From Stramenopiles sp. TOSAG23-3 (taxonomy: Eukaryota; Sar), in contig LT642638.1 of NCBI GenBank assembly GCA_900128585.1, positions 2,895 to 13,185 of the forward strand: DNA of 10,291 nucleotides, read 5' to 3'. Within the stretch, counting starts at the first letter, position 1; every line of letters begins with the position of its first letter. The translations under genes and the position numbers were made by a program. This document shows positions 1-6,830 of the stretch, in pieces. The notes below the pieces were generated by a model that saw nothing but the letters and a program-made list of their open reading frames with translations, made no database searches and was not told the origin of the DNA.

Positions 1-95
1 GAAGAAGAAGAAGAAGAAGAAGAAGAAGAAGAAGAAAGAAGAAAGAAGAAGAAGAAAGAAGAAAGAAGAAGAAGAAGAAGAAGAAGAAAAGAAGA
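1..95. repeat. GAA microsatellite, uninterrupted homopurine tract
   Basis: Every base from 1 to 95 is A or G, mostly GAA units with scattered GAAA interruptions. The first pyrimidine is the C at 96. The tract begins at the window edge, so its full length is unknown. It lies about 240 bases before the first ATG of the next gene. Homopurine/homopyrimidine mirror-like tracts can form triplex DNA; that role here is inference only. Confidence 0.95.
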
Positions 96-332
96 CGATT
101 ATATAATATATAACTGAAGTAAATGTTTCCATTTGTTGATTGTAAAGTAAATGTTTATATAAAAAAACAAATCATATGAATATAAGAATTCTGAATCAAT
201 ATCAAGTAAAATTTACATTTCTTTAATAGGAGGCGCACCATGCATTAATGTTTTGCCACGAACGGTGTATTCAATGATTGGTTGAAGATTAAGAATATTC
301 GTGTGGCGTTGGTGATACTGGGTTTGTTCCGA
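96..332. other. AT-rich leader of the secreted hydrolase gene, with short upstream ORFs
   Basis: This stretch is very AT-rich to about 228 and then becomes mixed. It holds three ATGs out of frame with the gene or closed at once by stops: at 240 (stop after two codons), at 248 (nine codons) and at 274 (three codons). The gene's frame is open back to a TAA at 246-248 but contains no ATG before 333. A pyrimidine-rich stretch ending in AG near 228-229 could be a splice acceptor. No donor or upstream exon can be shown. Confidence 0.5.
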
Positions 333-1502
333 ATGCTTGTGCTACTGCTGCTGATGTGCGGGGCGCTCGTGGTGGGCACACAGGGCGACAACCGACTCGC
401 AACGTGCCAAGCCTCAACACATTTTGAGTGTGGGCGACAAATTGGTGAGCAACAAGCTCGTCGCATCGCCAGCACCCTGCGTACAAAGTACGCGGCAACT
501 TTAGTCGAATTTGTCTCAACATCAAGAGGGAGTGAACTGTACCAAGTTTACCTTGGCTTGCATGCAGATGTCTATCCTCACCTGTTGGAGGAGATCAAGG
601 GTACTGCTGCAGGCGCTAAAGTACCATTCCGGTCGTTGTTTGCGCTGAATATAGAGTTTGAGCTGATCTCCAAGAGCAACTTATCCACGGGCGGTTTTCG
701 AAAAGGATGCAGCGATTTTCACTTGTCGCAACCGACCATCAACGCATGGGGACACAACGAAGACGGCGACGCGGCAGACCGTGAGAATGGTTTTTACTTC
801 GTGTCGAGTACCGTGCAAAATCGGTCGTATTTTGCGTTCGCGTATACGGGGCGACTACCAGGGTGGGCCTGGGGCTTCAACAATTTCATTGTTCAGACCG
901 TGAATGGCTTGTACGTGCCACCGAATACGAAGCCTGGTTTAGGAATAAATTTCGTTGCCAGAGATTTGCTGTCGTCTTCTTCTCTCGAAGATGCGATAGA
1001 CCGCGCGTCCAGCAATGAAATGGACGGTGGAAGCCACTTCAACCTAGGCAGCCTTCGGGGGGGTCGGGAACGTGTTTCCGTTGAAACTTCGTGGCAAGGC
1101 ACTACGGTATCGCCCATTGAGCCACCATGGTACGCTCACTTCAACGCATATTTGCACACAGACAAACCCCCCCTAGGTGATTATATCTCTAGCATTTATC
1201 GATTGGCGCGTGTGTCCACGCTCGCCACGCGCACTGGTCCGCACGCAGTGACTTCGAACATGTACTCGATCTTAGATGTCCTGGGAGACAATGCAACGTT
1301 TCCATACTGCGTCTTTCGTTGCAACACGAACGAAGATCCGTACGTTACCTTTTTGACATTACTCGTCGACCTGTCGGACAATGCATCGCTGCGCATTTAC
1401 ACTTCGCAAACATCTAGCGCAGCAAAGGACAAAACATGGGTTGAATTTAATTTGCAGACGGTTAACATCTCGCAAATTATGTTGCCTCCTTTTCCCTATT
1501 AA
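333..1502 (+). CDS. Secreted C45-family acyltransferase/amidohydrolase-like Ntn-hydrolase
   Basis: I read this as the acyl-coenzyme A:isopenicillin-N acyltransferase family (peptidase C45), Ntn-hydrolases that cleave or transfer acyl groups after self-processing at a cysteine. Numbered from the ATG at 333 (389 residues), the sequence shows a hydrophobic signal peptide at about 1-18. The likely nucleophile is Cys126 in GCSDF, followed by GHNED at 140-144, SHFNLGS at 234-240, and HFNAYLH at 269-275. This is the family's usual order. Five N-x-S/T sequons (N116, N163, N320, N350, N378) fit a secretory-pathway or lysosomal protein. The frame is open back to 249, but the only earlier initiator-like codon is TTG at 282, so the ATG at 333 is preferred; an upstream exon is possible. 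The substrate is not predictable. Family relatives include penicillin acyltransferases and beta-alanyl-amine hydrolases such as insect tan. Confidence 0.78.
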   Translation: MLVLLLLMCGALVVGTQGDNRLATCQASTHFECGRQIGEQQARRIASTLRTKYAATLVEFVSTSRGSELYQVYLGLHADVYPHLLEEIKGTAAGAKVPFRSLFALNIEFELISKSNLSTGGFRKGCSDFHLSQPTINAWGHNEDGDAADRENGFYFVSSTVQNRSYFAFAYTGRLPGWAWGFNNFIVQTVNGLYVPPNTKPGLGINFVARDLLSSSSLEDAIDRASSNEMDGGSHFNLGSLRGGRERVSVETSWQGTTVSPIEPPWYAHFNAYLHTDKPPLGDYISSIYRLARVSTLATRTGPHAVTSNMYSILDVLGDNATFPYCVFRCNTNEDPYVTFLTLLVDLSDNASLRIYTSQTSSAAKDKTWVEFNLQTVNISQIMLPPFPY

Positions 1503-1760
1503 AGCAAAAATTGATTCGTTTTGCCACAAAATTTCTTAACCCGCGAGAGTTTATTTTAAAATTCTAAAACTTGATTTTGTAATTTTGTTTCGTTGGTTGT
1601 CAATCACCGAGGAGATTATGAACTAAAAAAGTTATTTTTTAAAACAAAAAAATACATCACAATCTTGTTGAGATATGGGAGATTAATTTCCTCACAAGTA
1701 CTACTTTTTACACTGTTAGAATTATAAACACGGGTGAACACTTCTCTACCTCTTTCCTTT
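1503..1760. other. Convergent 3' spacer between hydrolase and aldo/keto reductase
   Basis: The two flanking genes end facing each other across 258 AT-rich bases. An imperfect stem-loop lies at 1558-1586: AAAATT pairs with AATTTT, and AAAA with TTTT, around the loop CTTGA. On the minus strand an AATAAA-like hexamer near 1550-1556 could serve the reductase as a polyadenylation signal. No gene is visible here. Confidence 0.5.
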
Positions 1761-2690
1761 TTATCGTATCCATTGCGAAGGGTCCAACAGAGCAACTGGG
1801 ATGGAACCGACAGGGAATGCGTTCTCGACCATTAACCTTTGGGCATCCGTGAACTTGGAGTCGTTGAAGATTCCCAAGTTTTGCACCAATTGCTCTTCAT
1901 TGTCCACCCCGCCAACAATTGCGTCCACAAACGGAAGGGACTGTACGAACAAATAGCACAGCTTTAAGCGCGAGCCTGCGCCGGTTTCGACGACTAACTT
2001 GTCCAAAATTGCGCACATCTTCTCCACGTCCACAGACTCCTTCGTTTTCGGCCACTTTTCAGGGCCGCTGAGCAGAATTCCTTGCAGCACGCACGAACGG
2101 CAGTGCACTGTCACGTCCGTTCGATCCCCAATGACCTGCATAAACTCTTTAGTCCTCCATCGCCAGTCCAGCAGGTTGAGGGGTATTTGGATGTGCTTAA
2201 CGTCTTTGTTTTGAAGGGCGGTGACCGCTTCCTCTACGTTTTGGACGGACACGCCAAGCTTGCTGATAACCCCTTCCTCTCGCAGCTCCACTAGCCTGTC
2301 CCAGACGGGGGTGTTTATTTGAGACGCTCGATGAAGGCACAGCACGTCCAGCTTAGACGTTTGCAATTCTCGGCAGGATCGAAACACGCTGCTGTCTACT
2401 GCAGCGGAGACAACGTCGGGTCTGTTCATGTGTTCCGAAACCCAGTCCAGCGGGTGCAGTTTCGTCACAACCGACACCGAGGAACGTAGTTTTTCGTCAT
2501 CGCACGACAGAATTCTGCCGAGGCGCTCTTCTGCAAGCCCGTACGCCCTGGCCGTATCGAGGCACGTGACACCAAGACCAACGGCCTTCTTTATCAACCC
2601 ATGAACGTCCTCCTCCGGAAGAAGTCCCGTCGAGTTCGTAATACCATACACTAGACCAAACTGTACTGTGCCGAGACAAAAACCACTCAT
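1761..2690 (-). CDS. Aldo/keto reductase, bacterial-type
   Basis: This is an NAD(P)H-dependent oxidoreductase of the aldo/keto reductase superfamily, a (beta/alpha)8 barrel that reduces carbonyl groups. Read from the ATG at 2690 it has 309 residues, normal for the family. The catalytic tetrad is visible: Asp45 and Tyr50 in DTARAYG, Lys77 in VVTKLHP, and His120 in LCLHRAS. The N-terminal LGTVQFGLVYGI strand and the late RSCVLQGILL segment resemble bacterial members found in surface-glycan clusters more than the classical animal or plant AKR1/AKR4 enzymes. The ORF is open to an earlier ATG at 2831. Its 47 extra codons show no domain similarity I can recognise and cross a pyrimidine tract ending in CAG (acceptor at 2706), so I place the start at 2690. 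The physiological substrate is unknown. Transfer from bacteria is inferred from appearance only. Confidence 0.82.
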   Translation of the reverse strand: MSGFCLGTVQFGLVYGITNSTGLLPEEDVHGLIKKAVGLGVTCLDTARAYGLAEERLGRILSCDDEKLRSSVSVVTKLHPLDWVSEHMNRPDVVSAAVDSSVFRSCRELQTSKLDVLCLHRASQINTPVWDRLVELREEGVISKLGVSVQNVEEAVTALQNKDVKHIQIPLNLLDWRWRTKEFMQVIGDRTDVTVHCRSCVLQGILLSGPEKWPKTKESVDVEKMCAILDKLVVETGAGSRLKLCYLFVQSLPFVDAIVGGVDNEEQLVQNLGIFNDSKFTDAQRLMVENAFPVGSIPVALLDPSQWIR

Positions 2691-2705
2691 TGTTTGCAAT
2701 AATCC

Positions 2706-2767
2706 CTGCGGGAGGGGAGAGGGGGGCAGATATAAATAAAAAAAAGAGTAAAGTGCACAATTCCTAC
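2706..2767 (-). other. Candidate 62-nt 5' leader intron of the aldo/keto reductase gene
   Basis: On the minus strand a GTAGGA donor at 2767-2762 is followed by T-rich sequence, then a strong polypyrimidine tract (2730-2710) ending in CAG at 2708-2706. The ATG of the reductase follows 15 bases later. Removing these 62 bases would put the upstream ATG at 2831 out of frame, supporting a start at 2690. An alternative in-frame donor (GTGCGC, just after codon 17 of the long ORF) would instead add 22 residues. This is seen as motifs only; no transcript evidence is available. Confidence 0.4.
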
Positions 2768-3159
2768 CACACACGCGCACTTGTTTAATTGTGTAATATT
2801 GTTCCAATGACAACCCGTTGTGAAAAGACATTATTTTTTATTACTACTATCAGACGGACTATATCGGACTTTCATTCGGATCGTAGTACACTATATTTTT
2901 TATAATATTTATATAAAAAAATACTACACTTTTTATTATTATTACTTTTGGTATATTAAAATATCACATCGTCGTATTATGTATTAATAATATCAACCAA
3001 CAACTTTTTAACACGACAGAAGACAGAAGAAGAAACGAACAACACGAGTCCACCACCACCAGGTTACTACAGGTACCAGGTATAAAATATTAATATATTA
3101 TTAACAACGAAACAAATATAACAGAACCAAGTAAGGATTAGAGTATGAGGACGCTAAAT

Positions 3160-3204
3160 TTAATTACTTAAAATAATAACAACAGCCAATTTTCTTGTTT
3201 TTAA
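3160..3204 (-). repeat. Dispersed intergenic element, copy A
   Basis: On the minus strand it reads TTAAAAAC-AAGAAAAT-TGGCTGTT, then an AT-rich spacer, then AAGTAATTAA. Its 24-base core (3181-3204) matches copy B at 10199-10222 in 23 of 24 positions. Copy C at 9291-9332 keeps the three blocks on the plus strand but lacks the middle eight bases. This copy lies 121 bases past the COG5 stop, in the sense direction of that gene. Its function is unknown. Confidence 0.65.
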
Positions 3205-3210
3205 TATAAC

Positions 3211-3251
3211 TAGTCGTCGTCTATCTATTATTAAATAATAGTCGTCGTCTA
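3211..3251. repeat. Pair of 13-bp direct repeats TAGTCGTCGTCTA
   Basis: Identical 13-mers lie at 3211-3223 and 3239-3251, separated by 15 AT-only bases apart from one C and including the palindromic core ATTATTAAATAAT. It adjoins copy A of the dispersed element and lies between the COG5 stop and the reductase gene. It could be a local duplication or a pair of protein binding sites; nothing distinguishes these. Confidence 0.8.
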
Positions 3252-3324
3252 ATAATAATAAACATAGTAAATTACTCCTCGTGATTGATATATGGTTAAA
3301 AATAATATCCCTTCCTCCCTGTGT

Positions 3325-5349
3325 CTACCGGCTGCCACCGACCATATTTTGCAGAACATCAAACGCAGCGAGGGCTTTAGATTCTTTACTGCCCGTTTGG
3401 GGTGAGCCCGCGTCTGCTTTATTTCCCCCAGTGGCACTGACCCGTTGACGGTACAAGTCCAGACTCTTTATGACATGCTTCCTTGCATCGAACTCGGAGC
3501 CTTTCATCCACTCGCTAACATACTCGACGACTGTCAAGTTTAACCTTTTGTACGGGTACTCGAGTTCTGCCGGGCACATCCCGATCAGCACGTGGAGTAT
3601 CACGCTCGTGGGCAGGCTGGTCATTCCGAGCGAGGAGCTTGACTTCAGCAGCTTGCCGGTGTTCTGCAGCAAATCGATCATGTCCTGCAGCATGACAAGC
3701 TCTTCTGAACCATCTATGGCGGCGCTAAACTCTATTTCCAAGTTTTCCAGCGCTTCGAGGATGGCCGCGGGGCTGCCGGCGCCGCTGTTCACCGCAGCAT
3801 GCCGTAACGCCCTCCCAACGATTTCCTTCGTCGACTTGTTGATCCCCAGCTCCACCACTTTTTTCAGCCCTTCGTCGCGCGCCACGGCCCTGTTTTCACG
3901 GTTGATCGCCTGAATGAGAGACCGGGCGTTGTTCACGGTTGCAATTCCGTCCGGGACGTGAGACATCAAACGGGAGTGCGAGCGGGCCAGGTACACCTTC
4001 AAAAATGGGGAAAACGCCCCGAACAGTGCATCCTTCTGCCACGCTTCACGCCCAATTCCTTCGTTTCCCACTTGGCGTGCGCGGCTGTCCGTCGTGCGAA
4101 ACATTCGTTCGAGCACGTCGTTTAAGGCAAGGCGCAGCCTTGGGTACTCCTGGGTCAGGACCCGCTTTACCAGGGCGTTTCCCTTGGCCGCCGCGGCAAA
4201 CCGCTTCCCTACGATGGCGGTGGCTTTCATCCAAAAAGAATGAAACGGGCCCTCGTACTTCTTCTTCCCGGCGCTCCCGTCCTTCGCCCTGCTCTCTTTC
4301 TTTACGACCGTCAAAAATACCACGTGGTTTACCGGGTCCCGCTTCTTCGCCAGCACGCGCTCCAGGTTCCAGGCTTGCAGCGAAGTCACGTGAAGCCGTT
4401 CCCAAAAGTCCTCCAGTTGTTGCCAGAGCTGTGCGCGGACCGCCGGGGCGCTCGCCGGGGGCGGCTTTGCGGGAACCTCCAGCACGGACGTCGCAACGTC
4501 CCCTATCGAATTGGCTATGAACAGGAGCACGTTGTTCACTTCCTGTGACAGCGTTCCCAAATTGTAAAACGCCTGAAGTGCGTTTCCCAAATCGCTCTGG
4601 TTCAGCGCTTGGACTGTCTTCTGCAGCGTATCGGTGGCCTCTCCACGGATTCGCCTGCCCGCCTGCCTCAAAAACGCCCGCTTCGTGTCGACGGCGGTCA
4701 CTCCCATCAAAACTTTCGGTTTGATGTTCTCTTCTGCTTCCTTCAGCGCAGCCGCCGCCCGTGCAACGTTGCGGGCAGGCGGCGCCTTCCCCTCGGACTC
4801 TGCGCTGTCAAAGCTCTCCAGGGACTTCTTCAACGCCTCGAGGGCGTTGACGCAGCGAAGGGTCCGCCGCAGCGCGTCGGTTGCGTCCTGCATGCGCTCG
4901 ATTTTCTCGACCCTCGCCACCGCTTCCTTGTACGGGGACAGAACGGACGACTTCGTTTTCGACGTCGATTCCTTCAGCGCGTCGCACTGGGTCCGCACCA
5001 ACTTCATGGAAGACCGCAGCGTGCTCAGGTGGGAGATCCTAGACGTCAGGGACCCGTGGTGGTCCGTGACGTGCATGGCTATTCTATTGTCTATTCGCGC
5101 GGACTGCGTTTCCAACTGCTCCAGAAAACGCTCCGTTGCGCCTGCGTCCTTCTGGATCATTTCAGACACGAACGCAGACGCGTCAAAATCGTGGGCGAGA
5201 AACTTTTTAAACCGCTTGTCTCTTCGCAGATCTGCCAGCGGGACTGGGCGCGGTGCACTTACCGCCGGGCTGCCCGGCGTCCCCGGTGCGACCGACAACG
5301 CCCCCCCGGCGAAAGGCGCACCGGGCGCCGCGGCTGAGTGTAACGACAT
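3325..5349 (-). CDS. COG5: Conserved oligomeric Golgi complex subunit 5
   Basis: COG5 is a lobe-B subunit of the COG tethering complex, which captures retrograde vesicles at the Golgi and so supports glycosylation. The 674-residue product has an Ala/Pro-rich start (1-38), then the COG5 N-terminal region at about 45-180 (KKFLAHDFDASAFVSEMIQ, predicted coiled coil to about 180). Family-like blocks follow in order: ALQAFYNLGTL (257-267), LERVLAKKRDPVNHVVF (329-345), FHSFWMKA (369-376), QEYPRLRLALNDVLERM (400-416) and SPFLKVYLARSHSRL (447-461). Animal and plant subunits are about 830 residues, so this one is short, mainly in linkers. The C-terminal LPTSVILHVLIG...YVSEWM stretch still resembles the family's end. 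It is a single exon from ATG at 5349 to TAG. It is divergent from the isocitrate dehydrogenase gene across 1.48 kb. Confidence 0.9.
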   Translation of the reverse strand: MSLHSAAAPGAPFAGGALSVAPGTPGSPAVSAPRPVPLADLRRDKRFKKFLAHDFDASAFVSEMIQKDAGATERFLEQLETQSARIDNRIAMHVTDHHGSLTSRISHLSTLRSSMKLVRTQCDALKESTSKTKSSVLSPYKEAVARVEKIERMQDATDALRRTLRCVNALEALKKSLESFDSAESEGKAPPARNVARAAAALKEAEENIKPKVLMGVTAVDTKRAFLRQAGRRIRGEATDTLQKTVQALNQSDLGNALQAFYNLGTLSQEVNNVLLFIANSIGDVATSVLEVPAKPPPASAPAVRAQLWQQLEDFWERLHVTSLQAWNLERVLAKKRDPVNHVVFLTVVKKESRAKDGSAGKKKYEGPFHSFWMKATAIVGKRFAAAAKGNALVKRVLTQEYPRLRLALNDVLERMFRTTDSRARQVGNEGIGREAWQKDALFGAFSPFLKVYLARSHSRLMSHVPDGIATVNNARSLIQAINRENRAVARDEGLKKVVELGINKSTKEIVGRALRHAAVNSGAGSPAAILEALENLEIEFSAAIDGSEELVMLQDMIDLLQNTGKLLKSSSSLGMTSLPTSVILHVLIGMCPAELEYPYKRLNLTVVEYVSEWMKGSEFDARKHVIKSLDLYRQRVSATGGNKADAGSPQTGSKESKALAAFDVLQNMVGGSR

Positions 5350-5412
5350 CCTTTTTCCTTCGCTAACAGTTGGTGGTGGGCATCAAATGGGAAGGAAAAG
5401 AAATAATTGAAA

Positions 5413-5441
5413 GGAGTGAATAAGAAGAGCAGATTTTATTA
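5413..5441 (-). promoter_or_regulatory. Possible COG5 core promoter
   Basis: On the minus strand TCACTCC (5419-5413) resembles the initiator TCAYTYY described for some stramenopiles. A TAATAAAA stretch (about 5441-5434) sits roughly 20-25 bases upstream of it, where a TATA-like element would lie. The initiator is about 65 bases before the COG5 ATG. This is a motif match in AT-rich DNA only. Confidence 0.22.
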
Positions 5442-5737
5442 TGGACTGAGTGTGTTTCTTCTTTTAACCTTGCCCAACTGACATCAAGACTCGATATAGT
5501 TTAAGTATTGATCGTGTATAATAATAATAATTTAAATATATATACCTGTGGTAGGTATTTTAATTAACTAAAATGTAAAAAAACGCTGCTGATTCATTCA
5601 ATTTTTCGATCATAGAGACTAGACTAATTACACAACACAACATCATCTTCTTCTCATCATCAATTTCAATATAATATTAATTAATTATACCGGTATATAA
5701 TGACAATAATAAAATAATAATCAATCATCATATCTAA

Positions 5738-5966
5738 TAGAACGACTACAACATCAAAATGTATTATTAAATACATCCGATTGCCACCGATGATGACTGA
5801 CGACTGATTCGATCTAAATGTACAATTAAGATCTTAATAAATAAGATGATGTTTTAGTGGATTTATTAGGGATAAGATAAGAGGCTAGGTTTACATATAA
5901 TGTTATAATTAGGGCTAATAAATAGAATTAGAACGACGTAAATGCTAAATGCTAGTAGAACGACTA
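5738..5966 (+). repeat. Three copies of TAGAACGAC in the divergent promoter region
   Basis: The 9-mer occurs at 5738-5746, 5929-5937 and 5956-5964. The first and third extend to the identical 11-mer TAGAACGACTA. All are in the same orientation. A 9-mer with four G/C bases would be rare by chance in spacer this AT-rich, so a binding site or a decayed repeat is possible. Confidence 0.5.
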
Positions 5967-5979
5967 AAAATGAGAACTG

Positions 5980-5996
5980 AACTTTTCAGAAAAGTT
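5980..5996. other. Hairpin, 7-bp stem
   Basis: AACTTTT (5980-5986) and AAAAGTT (5990-5996) are perfect inverted repeats around the loop CAG. It is the first of a series of hairpins in the divergent spacer. Confidence 0.55.
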
Positions 5997-6046
5997 GGAT
6001 CTTTTGTTTGATAGACAACTAAATATAAAGGATTACTATTGAAAAA

Positions 6047-6067
6047 ATAACCCAAAGAATGGGTTAT
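6047..6067. other. Hairpin, 8-bp stem
   Basis: ATAACCCA (6047-6054) and TGGGTTAT (6060-6067) are perfect inverted repeats around AAGAA. Three to four G-C pairs make it stronger than typical chance hairpins in this AT-rich DNA. Confidence 0.6.
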
Positions 6068-6188
6068 CTTTACGCAAATAACAAAGAAATAAGAAGAGAA
6101 GGACAAAACAGTAAAAAAAATCACTAATAAGAACTGAAAATACTTCAACTTGTGTAATTTTAGGTAAAGTAGTCCAAGTAAAAAATCA

Positions 6189-6213
6189 TGAATAAGTTTT
6201 TAGAACTTATTCA
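6189..6213. other. Hairpin, perfect 10-bp stem
   Basis: TGAATAAGTT (6189-6198) and AACTTATTCA (6204-6213) pair perfectly around a five-base loop TTTAG. It could be a palindromic binding site or a structured transcript; the sequence does not decide. Confidence 0.65.
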
Positions 6214-6269
6214 CAGTCAAATATAATATTTTTCCAGAATGTATATTTCATATATTTACTTAAAATTAT

Positions 6270-6308
6270 AAAAGAGTGAAACTGTTCTCTTTTTTTTGTT
6301 TTTTTCGG
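6270..6308 (+). terminator. Stem-loop followed by T runs, terminator-like
   Basis: AAAAGAG (6270-6276) pairs with CTCTTTT (6287-6293) around a ten-base loop. T runs broken by single bases continue to about 6305. Such a pattern resembles an RNA polymerase III stop, but no upstream small RNA gene with A and B boxes could be recognised, so the role is speculative. Confidence 0.2.
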
Positions 6309-6320
6309 GGTCCTTCAGAG

Positions 6321-6342
6321 CCACCCATACCCAACCCAAACC
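6321..6342 (-). other. C-rich island, possible minus-strand G-quadruplex
   Basis: In otherwise AT-rich spacer the plus strand has CC, CCC, CCC, CCC and CC runs with two- to three-base gaps. The minus strand therefore has G runs of 2, 3, 3, 3 and 2. A two-tetrad quadruplex is possible; three tetrads would need a fourth G triplet, which is absent. Confidence 0.4.
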
Positions 6343-6346
6343 ATGC

Positions 6347-6378
6347 TTTGTTTCTTTCTTTAAATAGGAAGAAACAAA
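6347..6378. other. Hairpin, 10-13 bp stem
   Basis: TTTGTTTCTT (6347-6356) pairs perfectly with AAGAAACAAA (6369-6378). Three more inner pairs (one G-T wobble) leave a loop of about six bases, TTAAAT. It is the longest stem in the spacer and lies directly after the C-rich island. Confidence 0.6.
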
Positions 6379-6575
6379 ACAGAGTCATTGTATTTAGTTA
6401 TATTATAGTAGCTTATTATTTTACCAAAGGGTAACTATGTAATTATACAATCAATCTTTGATCTTTGATGCACCAAAAGGTATTATTATTACATTATTAT
6501 AATACGAGGAGGATGACTACAATATTATTACAGTATAATTAAACTACTATTATATAAACAATAAAAGCTCTGATG

Positions 6576-6604
6576 AATAAATAATAATAATAATAAAATA
6601 ATAA
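6576..6604. repeat. AAT microsatellite
   Basis: A short run of AAT triplets with five clean units at 6581-6596, interrupted by single extra A bases. Shorter runs of the same triplet occur throughout the spacers of this window. Confidence 0.8.
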
Positions 6605-6640
6605 CAACTTCTTCTGCTCTACTAGGATTCTTTATTCCTA

Positions 6641-6676
6641 CATGTCCTTGTACATGTCCTTGTACATGTCCTTGTA
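6641..6676. repeat. Three exact tandem copies of a 12-bp unit
   Basis: CATGTCCTTGTA occurs three times head to tail at 6641-6652, 6653-6664 and 6665-6676 with no mismatch, starting 190 bases before the isocitrate dehydrogenase ATG. The junction TGTACATG is itself near-palindromic. Perfect identity points to recent expansion. Confidence 0.95.
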
Positions 6677-6830
6677 ATTGCATATGAATGAGGAAGAGGG
6701 TTCTTGTATCCTTTTCTTAAAAAAGACAAGGGAAGTATTTGTCCAATCTAACCCAAGACATACAAACAACAAAACCCAAAATAATAAATAACATCCCAAC
6801 TTTTTAATTGTTTTTATACTTTTACCAAAT

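Larger units (their letters stand above)
2768..3324. other. AT-rich spacer between COG5 and the aldo/keto reductase
   Basis: Both flanking genes are on the minus strand, so this stretch holds the COG5 3' end and the reductase promoter and leader. It contains a GTAGTA/TACTAC inverted repeat at 2883-2888 and 2922-2927 enclosing AT-rich sequence. A less AT-rich patch lies at about 3011-3083 and contains CCACCACCACC. The dispersed element copy and a 13-bp direct repeat are listed separately. No protein-coding gene or tRNA is visible. Confidence 0.6.
5350..6830. other. Divergent intergenic region between COG5 and isocitrate dehydrogenase genes
   Basis: This 1.48-kb AT-rich stretch must contain both promoters. 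It has many AAT/ATT runs, three copies of TAGAACGAC, at least four strong hairpins between 5980 and 6378, a C-rich island at 6321-6342 and a 12-bp tandem repeat at 6641-6676. A CCAAT pentamer occurs at 6743-6747, about 85 bases before the dehydrogenase ATG. Small ORFs here look like chance. No tRNA or recognisable structural RNA was found. Confidence 0.7.

Noticed and set aside
228-242. AGGAGG seven bases before an ATG, like a bacterial ribosome binding site
   Set aside because: The ATG is closed after two codons, and the rest of the window is eukaryotic, so this is chance.
3081-3089. TATAAAATA on the plus strand as a promoter
   Set aside because: No plus-strand gene follows within 3.7 kb, and AT-rich spacer produces such matches by chance.
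4609-5410. Two long plus-strand frames (242 and 258 codons) opposite COG5
   Set aside because: They overlap each other and a clear COG5 gene. Their products are Arg- and Ser-rich without any family pattern, as expected of shadows.
5785-5815. TGATGA and CTGA boxes as a C/D snoRNA
   Set aside because: The boxes are only a few bases apart, with no room for a guide sequence and no terminal stem.
5945-6148. 67-codon minus-strand frame with a hydrophobic start
   Set aside because: It is Phe/Ser/Lys-rich as any AT-rich frame would be, overlaps two hairpins, and resembles no family.
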